DNA from: Pseudomonas parafulva NBRC 16636 = DSM 17004
GTDB taxonomy: Bacteria; Pseudomonadota; Gammaproteobacteria; Pseudomonadales; Pseudomonadaceae
Reading direction: 5' to 3'
NCBI RefSeq assembly: GCF_000730645.1
Contig: NZ_BBIU01000025.1
Span: 1 to 64,000, forward strand
Length of the DNA: 64,000 nt
Position numbers and translations under genes: made by a program. The notes under the pieces are model-generated. The model had not been told where the DNA came from. It did no database searches and worked only from the letters and a program-made list of their open reading frames with translations. Position 1 is the first letter of the stretch; every line of letters starts with the position of its first letter. Below, in pieces: positions 52,199-59,650 of the stretch.

Positions 52199-54562
52199 AT
52201 GAAGCGCGGCCTGGCCCTGTTGGTTGTCGTTATCGCCCTGGCCGTCGGGGCTGGCTACGTATACGTACAGGGCAAACTGCCGCGCCGCCACGGCGAGGTA
52301 GCGGTTTCCGGCCTGCAGGCCCCCGTGAGCGTGCGTTACGACACCCGGGGTGTGCCGCACCTGCAGGCGCAGAACGAGCCTGACCTGTACCGGGCACTGG
52401 GGTACGTGCACGCCCAGGACAGGCTGTTCCAGATGGAGATCCTGCGCCGCCTGGCACGGGGCGAGCTGGCTGAAGTGCTGGGTGAAAAACTGGTCCCCAC
52501 AGACACCCTGTTCCGCAGCCTGCGCATCCGGGAACAGGCCACCCTGATGGCCCAGCGTCAAGACCACCAGGCCCCTGCCTGGCGCGCGCTGCAGGCCTAC
52601 CTCGCCGGGGTGAACAGCTGGCAGGCCAGCCACCCAAAGCCCGTGGAGTTCGACTTGCTCGGCATCAGCCCGCGCCCCTTCACCGCCGAGGACACCCTGA
52701 GCATCGCCGGGTACCTGGCCTACAGCTTTGCCGCCGCATTCCGCACCGAGCCTGCACTAACCTTCATCCGCGACCAACTGGGGCCTGAATACTTGGGCAT
52801 CTTCGACCTCGCCTGGCAACCAGGCGGCGCACTGGGCACGCCGCTGGCGGCTGCCGACTGGCGCAGCCTGGAAACCCTGGCCACGGTCAGCCACAACGCG
52901 CTGACGGCATTGGCGGTGCCGCAGTTCGAAGGCAGCAATGCCTGGGCAGTGGCCGGCAGCCGCACCCGCAGCGGCAAGCCGCTGCTGGCCGGCGACCCGC
53001 ATATCGGCTTTGCGGCGCCGGCAGTGTGGTACGAAGCGGAGCTGTCGGCACCGGGTTTCAACCTGTACGGGTACTTCCAGGCCCTGAACCCTTTCGCCTT
53101 GCTGGGCCATAACCGTGATTTCGGCTGGAGCCTGACCATGTTCCAGAACGATGACATCGACCTGATCGCAGAAAGGCCCAACCCAGCCGATGCCCAGCAG
53201 GTACTGGTCAAGGGCCAGTGGCAGCCACTGGAGCACAGCGAACAGACCATCGCCGTCAAGGGCGGGCAGCCGGTCACCCTGCAACTGCGCCGGTCCCCCC
53301 ACGGCCCGATCGTCAACGATGTGCTTGGGGAGTCGGCGGGCAACACGCCCATTGCCATGTGGTGGGCGTTTCTGGAAACCGAAAACCCCATTCTCGACGG
53401 TTTCTACCAGCTCAACCGTGCCGACACCCTGGGCAAGATGCGCCAGGCCGCCGCCCAGGTGCATGCACCCGGTTTGAACTTCGTGTGGGCCAACGCCCGT
53501 GGTGATATCGGCTGGTGGGCGGCTGCGCGCTTGCCGATCCGCCCTGACGGCGTGAACCCGGCATTCATCCTCGATGGCAGCAGTACCCAGGCGGACAAAC
53601 TGGGTTTCTACCCCTTCAGCGCCAACCCGCAACAGGAAAACCCTGCCAGTGGGTACATCGTTTCGGCCAACTACCAGCCGCCGGGCGCCATGCCCATACC
53701 CGGCTACTACAACCTGCCAGACCGGGGCCGCCAGCTCGATCGCCTGCTGGCAGACACGCAAACACAATGGGACACCGCCAACAGCCAGGCCCTGCAGCTG
53801 GACACCTCCAGTGACTACGGCCCGCGCACCCTGGCGCCACTGCTGGCGACACTGCGCGCAGTAGCCGAGGGTGATGAGGAAAAGGAGCTGGTGGAACAGT
53901 TGGCGGCCTGGGAGGGCGACTACCCGCTGGGCTCCATCAACGCCACGGTGTTCAACCAGTTCTTGTATGAGCTGGCATTTGCCGCCATGCATGACGAACT
54001 GGGTGACGCCTGGTTCCCGGTACTCATCAGCACCCGAGCCATCGACGCTGCCTTGCCACGCCTGGCCGCCGACGCCGATTCCCCCTGGTGGAACACCCGC
54101 GGCGCCAGCCAGCCCACCGACCGCACCGGGGTTGTGCGGGTGGCCTGGCAACAGACGGTGCAGCACCTGCGCAAGGCCCTGGGCGACGACCCTGCCAGTT
54201 GGCAGTGGGGCAAGGCGCATACCCTCACCCACAACCACCCGCTGGGTGTGCAAAAGCCCCTGAACCTACTGTTCAACGTGGGCCCGTTCCCGGCCCCAGG
54301 CACCCACGAAGTGCCCAACAATCTATCGGCCAAGATCGGCCCCGCGCCGTGGCCGGTCACCTACGGCCCGTCCACCCGGCGCCTGATCGACTTCGCCGAT
54401 GCCGGCCAGGCACTGACCAGTAACCCGGTCGGGCAAAGCGGCGTGCCTTTCGACAAGCACTACGCGGACCAGGCCGAGGGGTATGTGCAGGGGCATTACC
54501 AGAAAACACAGATGGGGGCCATTCCGGCGCACAGTACCTTGAGGCTCGTGCCTGGCGGTTGA
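52199..54562 (+). CDS. Penicillin acylase family amidohydrolase (possible N-acyl-homoserine lactone acylase)
   Basis: The 787-residue protein has a signal/anchor (about 1-23), an alpha chain, and the autocatalytic Gly-Ser junction EGSNAWAV with the nucleophile at Ser246 that becomes the beta-chain N terminus. Downstream GDPHIGF is a family motif. Members include penicillin acylases and AHL acylases such as PvdQ and QuiP, but this is only one of several subgroups. A clear AAAGGAG ribosome-binding site supports 52199. It is divergent from the acetyltransferase gene. Confidence 0.88.
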   Translation: MKRGLALLVVVIALAVGAGYVYVQGKLPRRHGEVAVSGLQAPVSVRYDTRGVPHLQAQNEPDLYRALGYVHAQDRLFQMEILRRLARGELAEVLGEKLVPTDTLFRSLRIREQATLMAQRQDHQAPAWRALQAYLAGVNSWQASHPKPVEFDLLGISPRPFTAEDTLSIAGYLAYSFAAAFRTEPALTFIRDQLGPEYLGIFDLAWQPGGALGTPLAAADWRSLETLATVSHNALTALAVPQFEGSNAWAVAGSRTRSGKPLLAGDPHIGFAAPAVWYEAELSAPGFNLYGYFQALNPFALLGHNRDFGWSLTMFQNDDIDLIAERPNPADAQQVLVKGQWQPLEHSEQTIAVKGGQPVTLQLRRSPHGPIVNDVLGESAGNTPIAMWWAFLETENPILDGFYQLNRADTLGKMRQAAAQVHAPGLNFVWANARGDIGWWAAARLPIRPDGVNPAFILDGSSTQADKLGFYPFSANPQQENPASGYIVSANYQPPGAMPIPGYYNLPDRGRQLDRLLADTQTQWDTANSQALQLDTSSDYGPRTLAPLLATLRAVAEGDEEKELVEQLAAWEGDYPLGSINATVFNQFLYELAFAAMHDELGDAWFPVLISTRAIDAALPRLAADADSPWWNTRGASQPTDRTGVVRVAWQQTVQHLRKALGDDPASWQWGKAHTLTHNHPLGVQKPLNLLFNVGPFPAPGTHEVPNNLSAKIGPAPWPVTYGPSTRRLIDFADAGQALTSNPVGQSGVPFDKHYADQAEGYVQGHYQKTQMGAIPAHSTLRLVPGG

Positions 54563-54605
54563 TTGCGTTTGCGACCCACTGCGGCAGCGGAACATCTGCC
54601 GCCGG

Positions 54606-54637
54606 ACACAAAAACGCCGACACATCAGTGTCGGCGT
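54606..54637 (-). terminator. Rho-independent terminator of metQ
   Basis: A ten-base perfect stem (ACGCCGACAC / GTGTCGGCGT) with an ATCA loop is followed on the minus strand by TTTTTGTG. It lies 28 bases after the metQ stop. Confidence 0.88.
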
Positions 54638-54664
54638 CAGGTCACACTACCAGCAGCAAACGCA

Positions 54665-55450
54665 TCAGAACGCTGGCAGCACAGCACCCTGGTACTTCTT
54701 GGCGATGAAGGCCTTCACCTCGGGGCTGGTCAGGGCCTTGGCCAGTTTCTGCATGGCGTCGCTGTTCTTGTTGTCCGGGCGGGCTACCAGGAAGTTCACG
54801 TAAGGCGAGTCGCTGCCTTCGATTACCAGCGCATCCTTGGCCGGGTTCAGGCCGGCTTCAAGGGCGTAGTTGGTGTTGATCATGTCCAGGTCCACTTGGT
54901 CCAGTACGCGGGGCAGCATGGCCGACTCAAGCTCGCGGAATTTCAACTTCTTGGGGTTCTCGGCGATGTCCTTTGGCGTTGCCAGGGCATTTTTCGGATC
55001 CTTAAGGGTAATCAGGCCCGCCTTCTGCAGGAGCAGCAGCGCACGGCCGCTGTTGCTGCCTTCGTTGGGGATGGCAACCGTGGCACCTTCTGGCAGGTCG
55101 TTCAGGCTCTTGACCTTTTTCGAGTAGCCGCCAAAGGGCTCCACGTGCACGCCGATCACGGTTTCCAGGTGCGTGCCCTTCCCCTCGTTGAAGCTCTGCA
55201 GGTACGGCAGGGTCTGGAAGTAGTTGGCGTCCAGACGCTTCTGGTCCACCTGCACGTTAGGCTGCACGTAGTCGGTGAAGACCTTGATCTGCAGGTCCAC
55301 CCCTTCCTTGGCCAAGGTCGGCTTGATCAGCTCCAGGATCTCGGCATGGGGTACGGGGGTTGCAGCAACCACCAGTTTTTCGGCGGCAGCGGCCAGGCCG
55401 GCGAACGACAGGGCGGCAGCCAGGGCGGTGGTCAGCAGGGTCTTCTTCAT
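54665..55450 (-). CDS. metQ: MetQ/NlpA family substrate-binding protein
   Basis: The 261-residue periplasmic binding protein belongs to the NlpA/MetQ family (VVAATPVPHAEILELIKP, YFQTLPYL and NEGSNSGRALLLLQ). It should bind methionine or a related sulfur compound. The signal peptide (1-22, AGLAAAA) has no lipobox cysteine, so it is soluble rather than a lipoprotein. The partner metN and metI genes are not adjacent; the protein must use an ABC transporter elsewhere. It lies next to sulfur-limitation genes. Confidence 0.9.
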   Translation of the reverse strand: MKKTLLTTALAAALSFAGLAAAAEKLVVAATPVPHAEILELIKPTLAKEGVDLQIKVFTDYVQPNVQVDQKRLDANYFQTLPYLQSFNEGKGTHLETVIGVHVEPFGGYSKKVKSLNDLPEGATVAIPNEGSNSGRALLLLQKAGLITLKDPKNALATPKDIAENPKKLKFRELESAMLPRVLDQVDLDMINTNYALEAGLNPAKDALVIEGSDSPYVNFLVARPDNKNSDAMQKLAKALTSPEVKAFIAKKYQGAVLPAF

Positions 55451-55529
55451 GGTGATCCTTGTTCTGAATGCGGGCCATCGGCGATGGCAGATATGTGTGC
55501 CTACCGACGATTCAGCGGGCGTGAGGCGG

Positions 55530-55584
55530 ACAATACCTAGATTTTTTATGCCGGAACAATATCTTTTAATTAGCTGCTTATTCC
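55530..55584 (-). promoter_or_regulatory. Predicted metQ promoter with upstream GGAATAA/TTATTCC element
   Basis: On the minus strand -35 TTGTTC (55554-55559) and -10 TATTGT (55530-55535) are spaced by 18 bases. A TTATTCC heptamer (plus strand, 55578-55584) sits about 20 bases upstream of -35. The same heptamer accompanies the tcyP promoter and the hydrolase promoter near 57.1 kb, which points to a shared sulfur-responsive activator; the orientation is opposite here. Confidence 0.45.
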
Positions 55585-55625
55585 AAAATCAAAATGCCAC
55601 CTACCTATTTGCTTATTAGCGCCTG

Positions 55626-56456
55626 CTACCGCGCAGCGCTCGGCAAATCGAGGTCCTGGGGCAGGATCTCTTCCCCGTCGTTGACCAGCAAGGCGAAGTG
55701 GATGACGTTCTCCAGTTCACGGGTATTGCCCGTCCAGGGGTGGGCCTCGAGTAACTGCTGCGCCGCCTCGCTCACCAGCGGTACCGGCCGCTGCAGGCGA
55801 ACGCTGTAGATCCCCACGAAATACTCGGCCAACGCCAGGATATCGCCGGGCCGCTCGCGCAAGGGTGGCAACTCCAGCGCACCTTCGCGCAAGTATTGAT
55901 ACAGGCGCTCATTGAACCGCCCGGCCTTGACCACCCGGGCCAGGTCGATGCTGGTAGCAGCCACCAGGCGGACATCCACCGGCTGCGGCTTCTGCGCGCC
56001 TACCCGCGTCACTTCACGGTTCTCCAAGGCTGCCAGCAGCTTGCCCTGTATGGTCAACGGCAGGTCAGCAATTTCGTCCAGGTACAGCGTGCCGCCGTTG
56101 GCCGAGCCGAACCAACCGGCGCGGCTACTGGCCGTGCCCCCCTGGCTGCCGGCGCTGTAGCCGAACAGCTCGGCATCGGCGTAGGTCGCACTGATGGCGG
56201 CGCAGTTGACCGAGACGAACAGGCCGCTGCGGTCACTGGTGCGGTGGATCTGGCGGGCCAGCAGTTCCTTGCCCGAACCTGTTTCACCCCGGATGAGCAC
56301 TGGCAATGGCAGTGGTGCCAGGCGTTCCAGGTCCTCACGCAGTTGCTGCGAGCGGGGGTCGATGAACACCAGGGCCTTGGCACGAATGCTCAGTGGGCTC
56401 TTGTCCAGTTCGGGAAAGGTCAGCAGCGGCTGGCCAAACGGGTTTTGAAACGTCAT
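55626..56456 (-). CDS. Degenerate sigma-54 activator AAA+ domain protein without HTH
   Basis: The 276-residue protein is the central AAA+ domain of a sigma-54-dependent activator. Walker A GETGSGKE (57-64), Walker B GGTLYLDEI (121-129), the arginine-finger segment PPLRER (197-202) and sensor II TGNTRELEN are present. The sigma-54 contact loop GAFTGA is replaced by GSQGGT (103-108), and the C terminus stops before any Fis-type helix-turn-helix. No sensory domain precedes it. It may be a SfnR-like remnant or a new type of ATPase. It follows the hydrolase gene by 63 bases. Confidence 0.83.
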   Translation of the reverse strand: MTFQNPFGQPLLTFPELDKSPLSIRAKALVFIDPRSQQLREDLERLAPLPLPVLIRGETGSGKELLARQIHRTSDRSGLFVSVNCAAISATYADAELFGYSAGSQGGTASSRAGWFGSANGGTLYLDEIADLPLTIQGKLLAALENREVTRVGAQKPQPVDVRLVAATSIDLARVVKAGRFNERLYQYLREGALELPPLRERPGDILALAEYFVGIYSVRLQRPVPLVSEAAQQLLEAHPWTGNTRELENVIHFALLVNDGEEILPQDLDLPSAAR

Positions 56457-56519
56457 GACAAACTCCCACACCGGCCCTGCTGGGCCCGGCTTCACGCCGA
56501 CAATAAACAGAAAAGGCTG

Positions 56520-57101
56520 TCAGGCACGGCGCAGTGCGCGCTGCTCCACCCGGCTTTGCAGGCGGTACAGGTAAGCGAAACCGCCCTCCCAGCGCTCATG
56601 GCCTGACTTCACGTTGATGTGCCCCGCATTGCTCAGCAACCCCGCTTCGGCACCCCAGGCCTGAGCCAGCGACAGCGCCCGCGGTACGCTCACCGCCGGG
56701 TCGTTGTCGGAGCTGACGACCTGGCTTGGAAACGGCAGTGGCGCGCCGGGGATGGGCGCGAAGTTGCGCAGCGCCGCCGCGCAGGTTGGCCGCTCCACAT
56801 CGGCCGGCGCTACCAGCAATGCCCCCCGTACCCGCCGTAGCAGGCCGGGGGTGGCTTGCGCGGCCCAGTGGGCAACCGTGATGCAGCCAAGGCTGTGGGC
56901 AATCAGGATAACGGGCGAGCGCTCGGCGGCAATCGCCTGCTCCAGCGCCTGCACCCAGTCCTGGCGTTGCGGGGTGAGCCAGTCGTGCTGCTCCACCCGC
57001 GCGCTGTTGGGCAGGGTGCGCTGCCAGTGACTCTGCCAATGGTTGTCTGGCGATCCTTGCCAGCCCGGCACAATCAGGTAACGAATTGACTCATTGCGCA
57101 T
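56520..57101 (-). CDS. RBBP9/YdeN-type serine hydrolase
   Basis: The 193-residue alpha/beta hydrolase has the family start VPGWQGSPDNHWQSHW, the nucleophile elbow AHSLGC, the acid in SSDNDP and the histidine in NAGHINV. It matches the small RBBP9/YdeN family, whose natural substrates are unknown. It is the first gene of a presumed unit with the degenerate activator gene and sits between the TonB genes and metQ. Confidence 0.88.
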   Translation of the reverse strand: MRNESIRYLIVPGWQGSPDNHWQSHWQRTLPNSARVEQHDWLTPQRQDWVQALEQAIAAERSPVILIAHSLGCITVAHWAAQATPGLLRRVRGALLVAPADVERPTCAAALRNFAPIPGAPLPFPSQVVSSDNDPAVSVPRALSLAQAWGAEAGLLSNAGHINVKSGHERWEGGFAYLYRLQSRVEQRALRRA

Positions 57102-57137
57102 GGGACGCCTCCAGGGGTGTTTGCGTGCTTGGAGACC

Positions 57138-57172
57138 AGTATAGGGTGGGGGTTATATTCGTAAAGGAATAA
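57138..57172 (-). promoter_or_regulatory. Predicted promoter of the RBBP9-type hydrolase with abutting TTATTCC element
   Basis: On the minus strand -10 TATACT (57138-57143) and -35 TTTACG (57160-57165) are 16 bases apart. A TTATTCC heptamer (57166-57172) abuts the -35, with the same orientation relative to the gene as at tcyP. The layout resembles a class of activated promoters. Confidence 0.45.
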
Positions 57173-57202
57173 GAAGATATTTGTTAATAACAAAAAGTTT
57201 AA

Positions 57203-57230
57203 GCTGTGGGAGCGGGTTTACCCGCGAAGC
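57203..57230. repeat. Single REP-like palindrome
   Basis: The sequence TGTGGGAGCGGGTTTACCCGCGAAG matches, in reverse complement, the short REP palindrome abundant in P. putida genomes (CTTCGCGGGTAAACCCGC...). It lies between the hydrolase and exbD genes, near the 3' ends and promoters. Confidence 0.8.
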
Positions 57231-57249
57231 CTTTTATCCACAGCGGGGC

Positions 57250-57286
57250 AAAAAAAAGGGCCATCCCCTGCCAAGAGATATGGCCC
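57250..57286 (-). terminator. Rho-independent terminator of exbD
   Basis: On the minus strand GGGCCAT and ATGGCCC arms (57280-57286 and 57258-57264) with a 15-base loop are followed by eight Ts (57250-57257). It lies just after the exbD stop. Confidence 0.82.
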
Positions 57287-57315
57287 ATAAGCATTGCCTG
57301 AAGAGGTTGATGGCA

Positions 57316-57717
57316 TCAGCGCGCAGTGATGACCGCCAATTTGCTGATGCCGGCACGTTCGATGGCGGCCATGGCGCGCGCCACCTCACCGTAGTTCACG
57401 CCGTCGTCGGCCTGCAGTTGCACACGCAGGTCAGCGTCCTTGGCCTTGGCGGCCTTGAGGCTGCCTTCCAGCGCGTCAGGCTGGAGCTCGTCCTTGTTGA
57501 TGAACAGCTTGCCGCTGCCATCGATGCTGACCACCAGCGGGTCCTTCTGCTCCACCGGGGCCACGGCCTCGGTCTTGGGCAGGTTGATGGGGATGGCATT
57601 GGTGAGCAGCGGTGCAGTGACGATGAACACCACCAGCAGCACCAGCATTACATCCACCAACGGCGTCACGTTGATTTCGCTGAGGACTTCGTCGCTGTCC
57701 TGGGTCGAGAACGCCAT
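57316..57717 (-). CDS. exbD: Biopolymer transport protein ExbD
   Basis: The 133-residue protein has a short N terminus, one membrane helix (about 21-42; NVTPLVDVMLVLLVVFIVT, with the conserved proton-linked Asp) and a periplasmic domain. With ExbB and TonB it uses the proton gradient to power outer-membrane receptors. It begins one base after exbB on the same strand and ends the tonB-exbB-exbD operon. Confidence 0.95.
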   Translation of the reverse strand: MAFSTQDSDEVLSEINVTPLVDVMLVLLVVFIVTAPLLTNAIPINLPKTEAVAPVEQKDPLVVSIDGSGKLFINKDELQPDALEGSLKAAKAKDADLRVQLQADDGVNYGEVARAMAAIERAGISKLAVITAR

Positions 57718-57718
57718 G

Positions 57719-58438
57719 TCAGGAGGCCTCCTTCACGGGCTGGGTAAAACCACCCTGAGGCTTGTGTACAGCAGGGTGTACCAATACGCGGAAGGCACTC
57801 TTCTGCGCCAGGCTGTAGAAATCGTGGGCGAAATCGTCCAGGTCAGCGGCTGTCAGCTTCAGGCGGCGCAGGAAATAGTTGTACACAAGCACCGCCGGCA
57901 CGGCCACGGCGATGCCCACGCCGGTAGCAACCAGCGCAGCGCCAATCGGCCCGGCTACGGTTTCCAGGCTCGCAGAGCCGGCCGCACTGATGCCCTTGAG
58001 CGCCTCCATGATGCCCCACACGGTGCCAAACAGCCCGATGAAGGGTGAGGTACTGCCGATGCTCGCCACCACCGCCAGGCCGGTTTCCAGCGAGCGCCGC
58101 TCACGCACGATCTGCTGGCGCAGGGCCCGCTCCAGGCGGTCCTGGTGATTGATGGCGTGGCTCAGGTCACTGGCCTGGGCATCGCCTACTGCGATGGCAG
58201 CGTAACCGGACTGCGCCACCCGTGCCGCAGGGCCTGGCAGCTCGTGGCTGAGTTCGGCAGCCGAGTCCAGGCTGGACGCCGCCCAGAATTGTTGATGGAA
58301 GCGTCTGTCCTGATTTTTCAGGCGCACGAACTGCAAGGTTTTCACCAGGGCCAGGCCCCAGGTAACGACGGAAAAGCCGACCAGCAGCCAGATGACGGCG
58401 CTTTCTACGGACTCGAGAGGGGATGCCAGCACGCTCAT
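57719..58438 (-). CDS. exbB: TonB-system energising protein ExbB (MotA/TolQ/ExbB family)
   Basis: The 239-residue protein has three predicted helices (about 12-35, 110-135 and 155-190), with the family motifs VASIGSTSPFIGLFGTVWGIM and GPIGAALVATGVGIAVAVPAVL. It forms the proton channel with ExbD. The start at 58438 (MSVLASP) is chosen over 58462. It begins 32 bases after the tonB stop. Confidence 0.95.
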   Translation of the reverse strand: MSVLASPLESVESAVIWLLVGFSVVTWGLALVKTLQFVRLKNQDRRFHQQFWAASSLDSAAELSHELPGPAARVAQSGYAAIAVGDAQASDLSHAINHQDRLERALRQQIVRERRSLETGLAVVASIGSTSPFIGLFGTVWGIMEALKGISAAGSASLETVAGPIGAALVATGVGIAVAVPAVLVYNYFLRRLKLTAADLDDFAHDFYSLAQKSAFRVLVHPAVHKPQGGFTQPVKEAS

Positions 58439-58470
58439 GGGATGTCTTCCTGTGTTCTGCAAAGGGGGAG

Positions 58471-59277
58471 TTAGCGAAGCTTGAAGTCGATGGGCACACT
58501 GACCCAGCCGGTCTGGGCAACGTCCCCCTGCTTGGCGGGGACGAAGCTCCAGCGCTTGACTGCAGCCAGGGCTGCGGCGTCCAGCGCATCACGGCCACTG
58601 CTTTTCTGGACCTGGATCTGCCCGGGCTTGCCGCTGGGCAGCACCTCTACACGCAACAGCACCGTGCCTTCCCAGCCACGCCGCTGGGCCATCTGCGGGT
58701 AGTCCGGTGCCGGGTTCTTCAGGTATGCGGCGTTGGCCGAGGCCGGGGTAACCGGCGCAGGTGGTGCTGGTGTGGCCGGGGCCGGAGCCGGGGCCGCGAC
58801 CGGAGCTGGTGGTGGAGCCTCCATCGGCTTGGGCTTGGGTGTCGGCTTGGGCGCCTGCTTGACCACGGGTTTGGGCACGGGCTTGGGTTTTGGCTTGGGC
58901 TTGGCAGCCAGCTCGTCAATCACAGGCGGCGGTGGTGGTGGCTCGACCAACGGCGGTGCAGGTGCAGGCGGCGGGGGCTCGACCACAGGCGGTGCGGGCG
59001 CCGCAAACTCGATGGTCATGGGCGGCACCTGTGGCGGCACCACAGGCAGCTCGGGTGTGGGTGCCTGGCTGACCCAGTAAGCGGCAGCGCCGTGCAAGGC
59101 CAGCACCAGCAGCCCCAAGGCCAGTTTGTCCCGCCGTTTGAGGCCGCTGACGGGTGAGCGTTGCAGGCGCAGTTGCCCAAGGGGAAGGCGCGCAGTGCGT
59201 CCAAGCTCGACCAGTTCGCCCGGTGCTGGGCGCCATGGCAGGTCGTAGGCCCTGACGGCCGAGTGGGCATTACCCAT
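58471..59277 (-). CDS. tonB: TonB family energy-transducing protein
   Basis: The 268-residue protein has an unusually long cytoplasmic N terminus (about 50 residues, as in other Pseudomonas TonB), one membrane helix with a conserved His (LVLALHGAAAYW), a Pro/Lys-rich spacer (EPPPPPP and KPKPKPKPVPKP, about 90-165), and a C-terminal TonB domain (about 175-268; PAPDYPQMAQRRGWEGTVLLRV). It is first in tonB-exbB-exbD. No Fur-box-like site was recognised upstream. Confidence 0.94.
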   Translation of the reverse strand: MGNAHSAVRAYDLPWRPAPGELVELGRTARLPLGQLRLQRSPVSGLKRRDKLALGLLVLALHGAAAYWVSQAPTPELPVVPPQVPPMTIEFAAPAPPVVEPPPPAPAPPLVEPPPPPPVIDELAAKPKPKPKPVPKPVVKQAPKPTPKPKPMEAPPPAPVAAPAPAPATPAPPAPVTPASANAAYLKNPAPDYPQMAQRRGWEGTVLLRVEVLPSGKPGQIQVQKSSGRDALDAAALAAVKRWSFVPAKQGDVAQTGWVSVPIDFKLR

Positions 59278-59650
59278 TGATGAAACTCCTGGGGCTGGAT
59301 TCAGGTGAGTGGCTGAATCATCGGGCCAGAGGCATATCTCTGAAAGTAATGTTTAAACTTATTGTTAGAACTTTATTGAATATTTATTCGGTAGGGTTGC
59401 AGGAGGGGCCCGGTTTCACGGGGCTTTGCTGGCGGGGGGGCTGAAATGATGCAACGTAGGCATTAAAACTATTCGTCAACGGCATGGAAGATGCCACCGT
59501 AGGAGCGACCGCTAGGTCGCGATGGGCTGCATAGCAGCCCTAAGTGCATAACCCGTACGGGGCTGCTGCGCAGCCCATCGCGACCTAGCGGTCGCTCCTA
59601 CGGCACCCCATCGCGACCTGGCGGTCGCTCCTACGCGCTCCTACGCGTCC
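59278..59650. other. Intergenic region upstream of tonB and downstream of cysA
   Basis: No gene is supported in these 373 bases. The half next to tonB is AT-rich, with a GAATA-TT-TATTC dyad at 59378-59389 and candidate promoter sequence on the minus strand. The half next to cysA is filled by the REP-like repeats described separately. No terminator with a T run was found after cysA. Confidence 0.6.
59497..59635. repeat. REP doublet (perfect 34-bp inverted repeat) plus a third partial copy
   Basis: A 34-base unit (59497-59530, CCGTAGGAGCGACCGCTAGG...) recurs exactly inverted at 59570-59603, with a 39-base spacer. A third, near-identical inverted copy at 59606-59635 differs at one base (CTGGCGG for CTAGCGG). 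Short CTCCTACGCG direct repeats follow to 59650. The layout is that of a REPIN, a mobile REP pair typical of pseudomonads. Confidence 0.85.

Noticed and set aside
59341..59400. Fur box upstream of tonB
   Set aside because: The AT-rich stretch has GAATA/TATTC dyads but not the repeated GATAAT hexamers of a Fur site, so no iron-box call was made.
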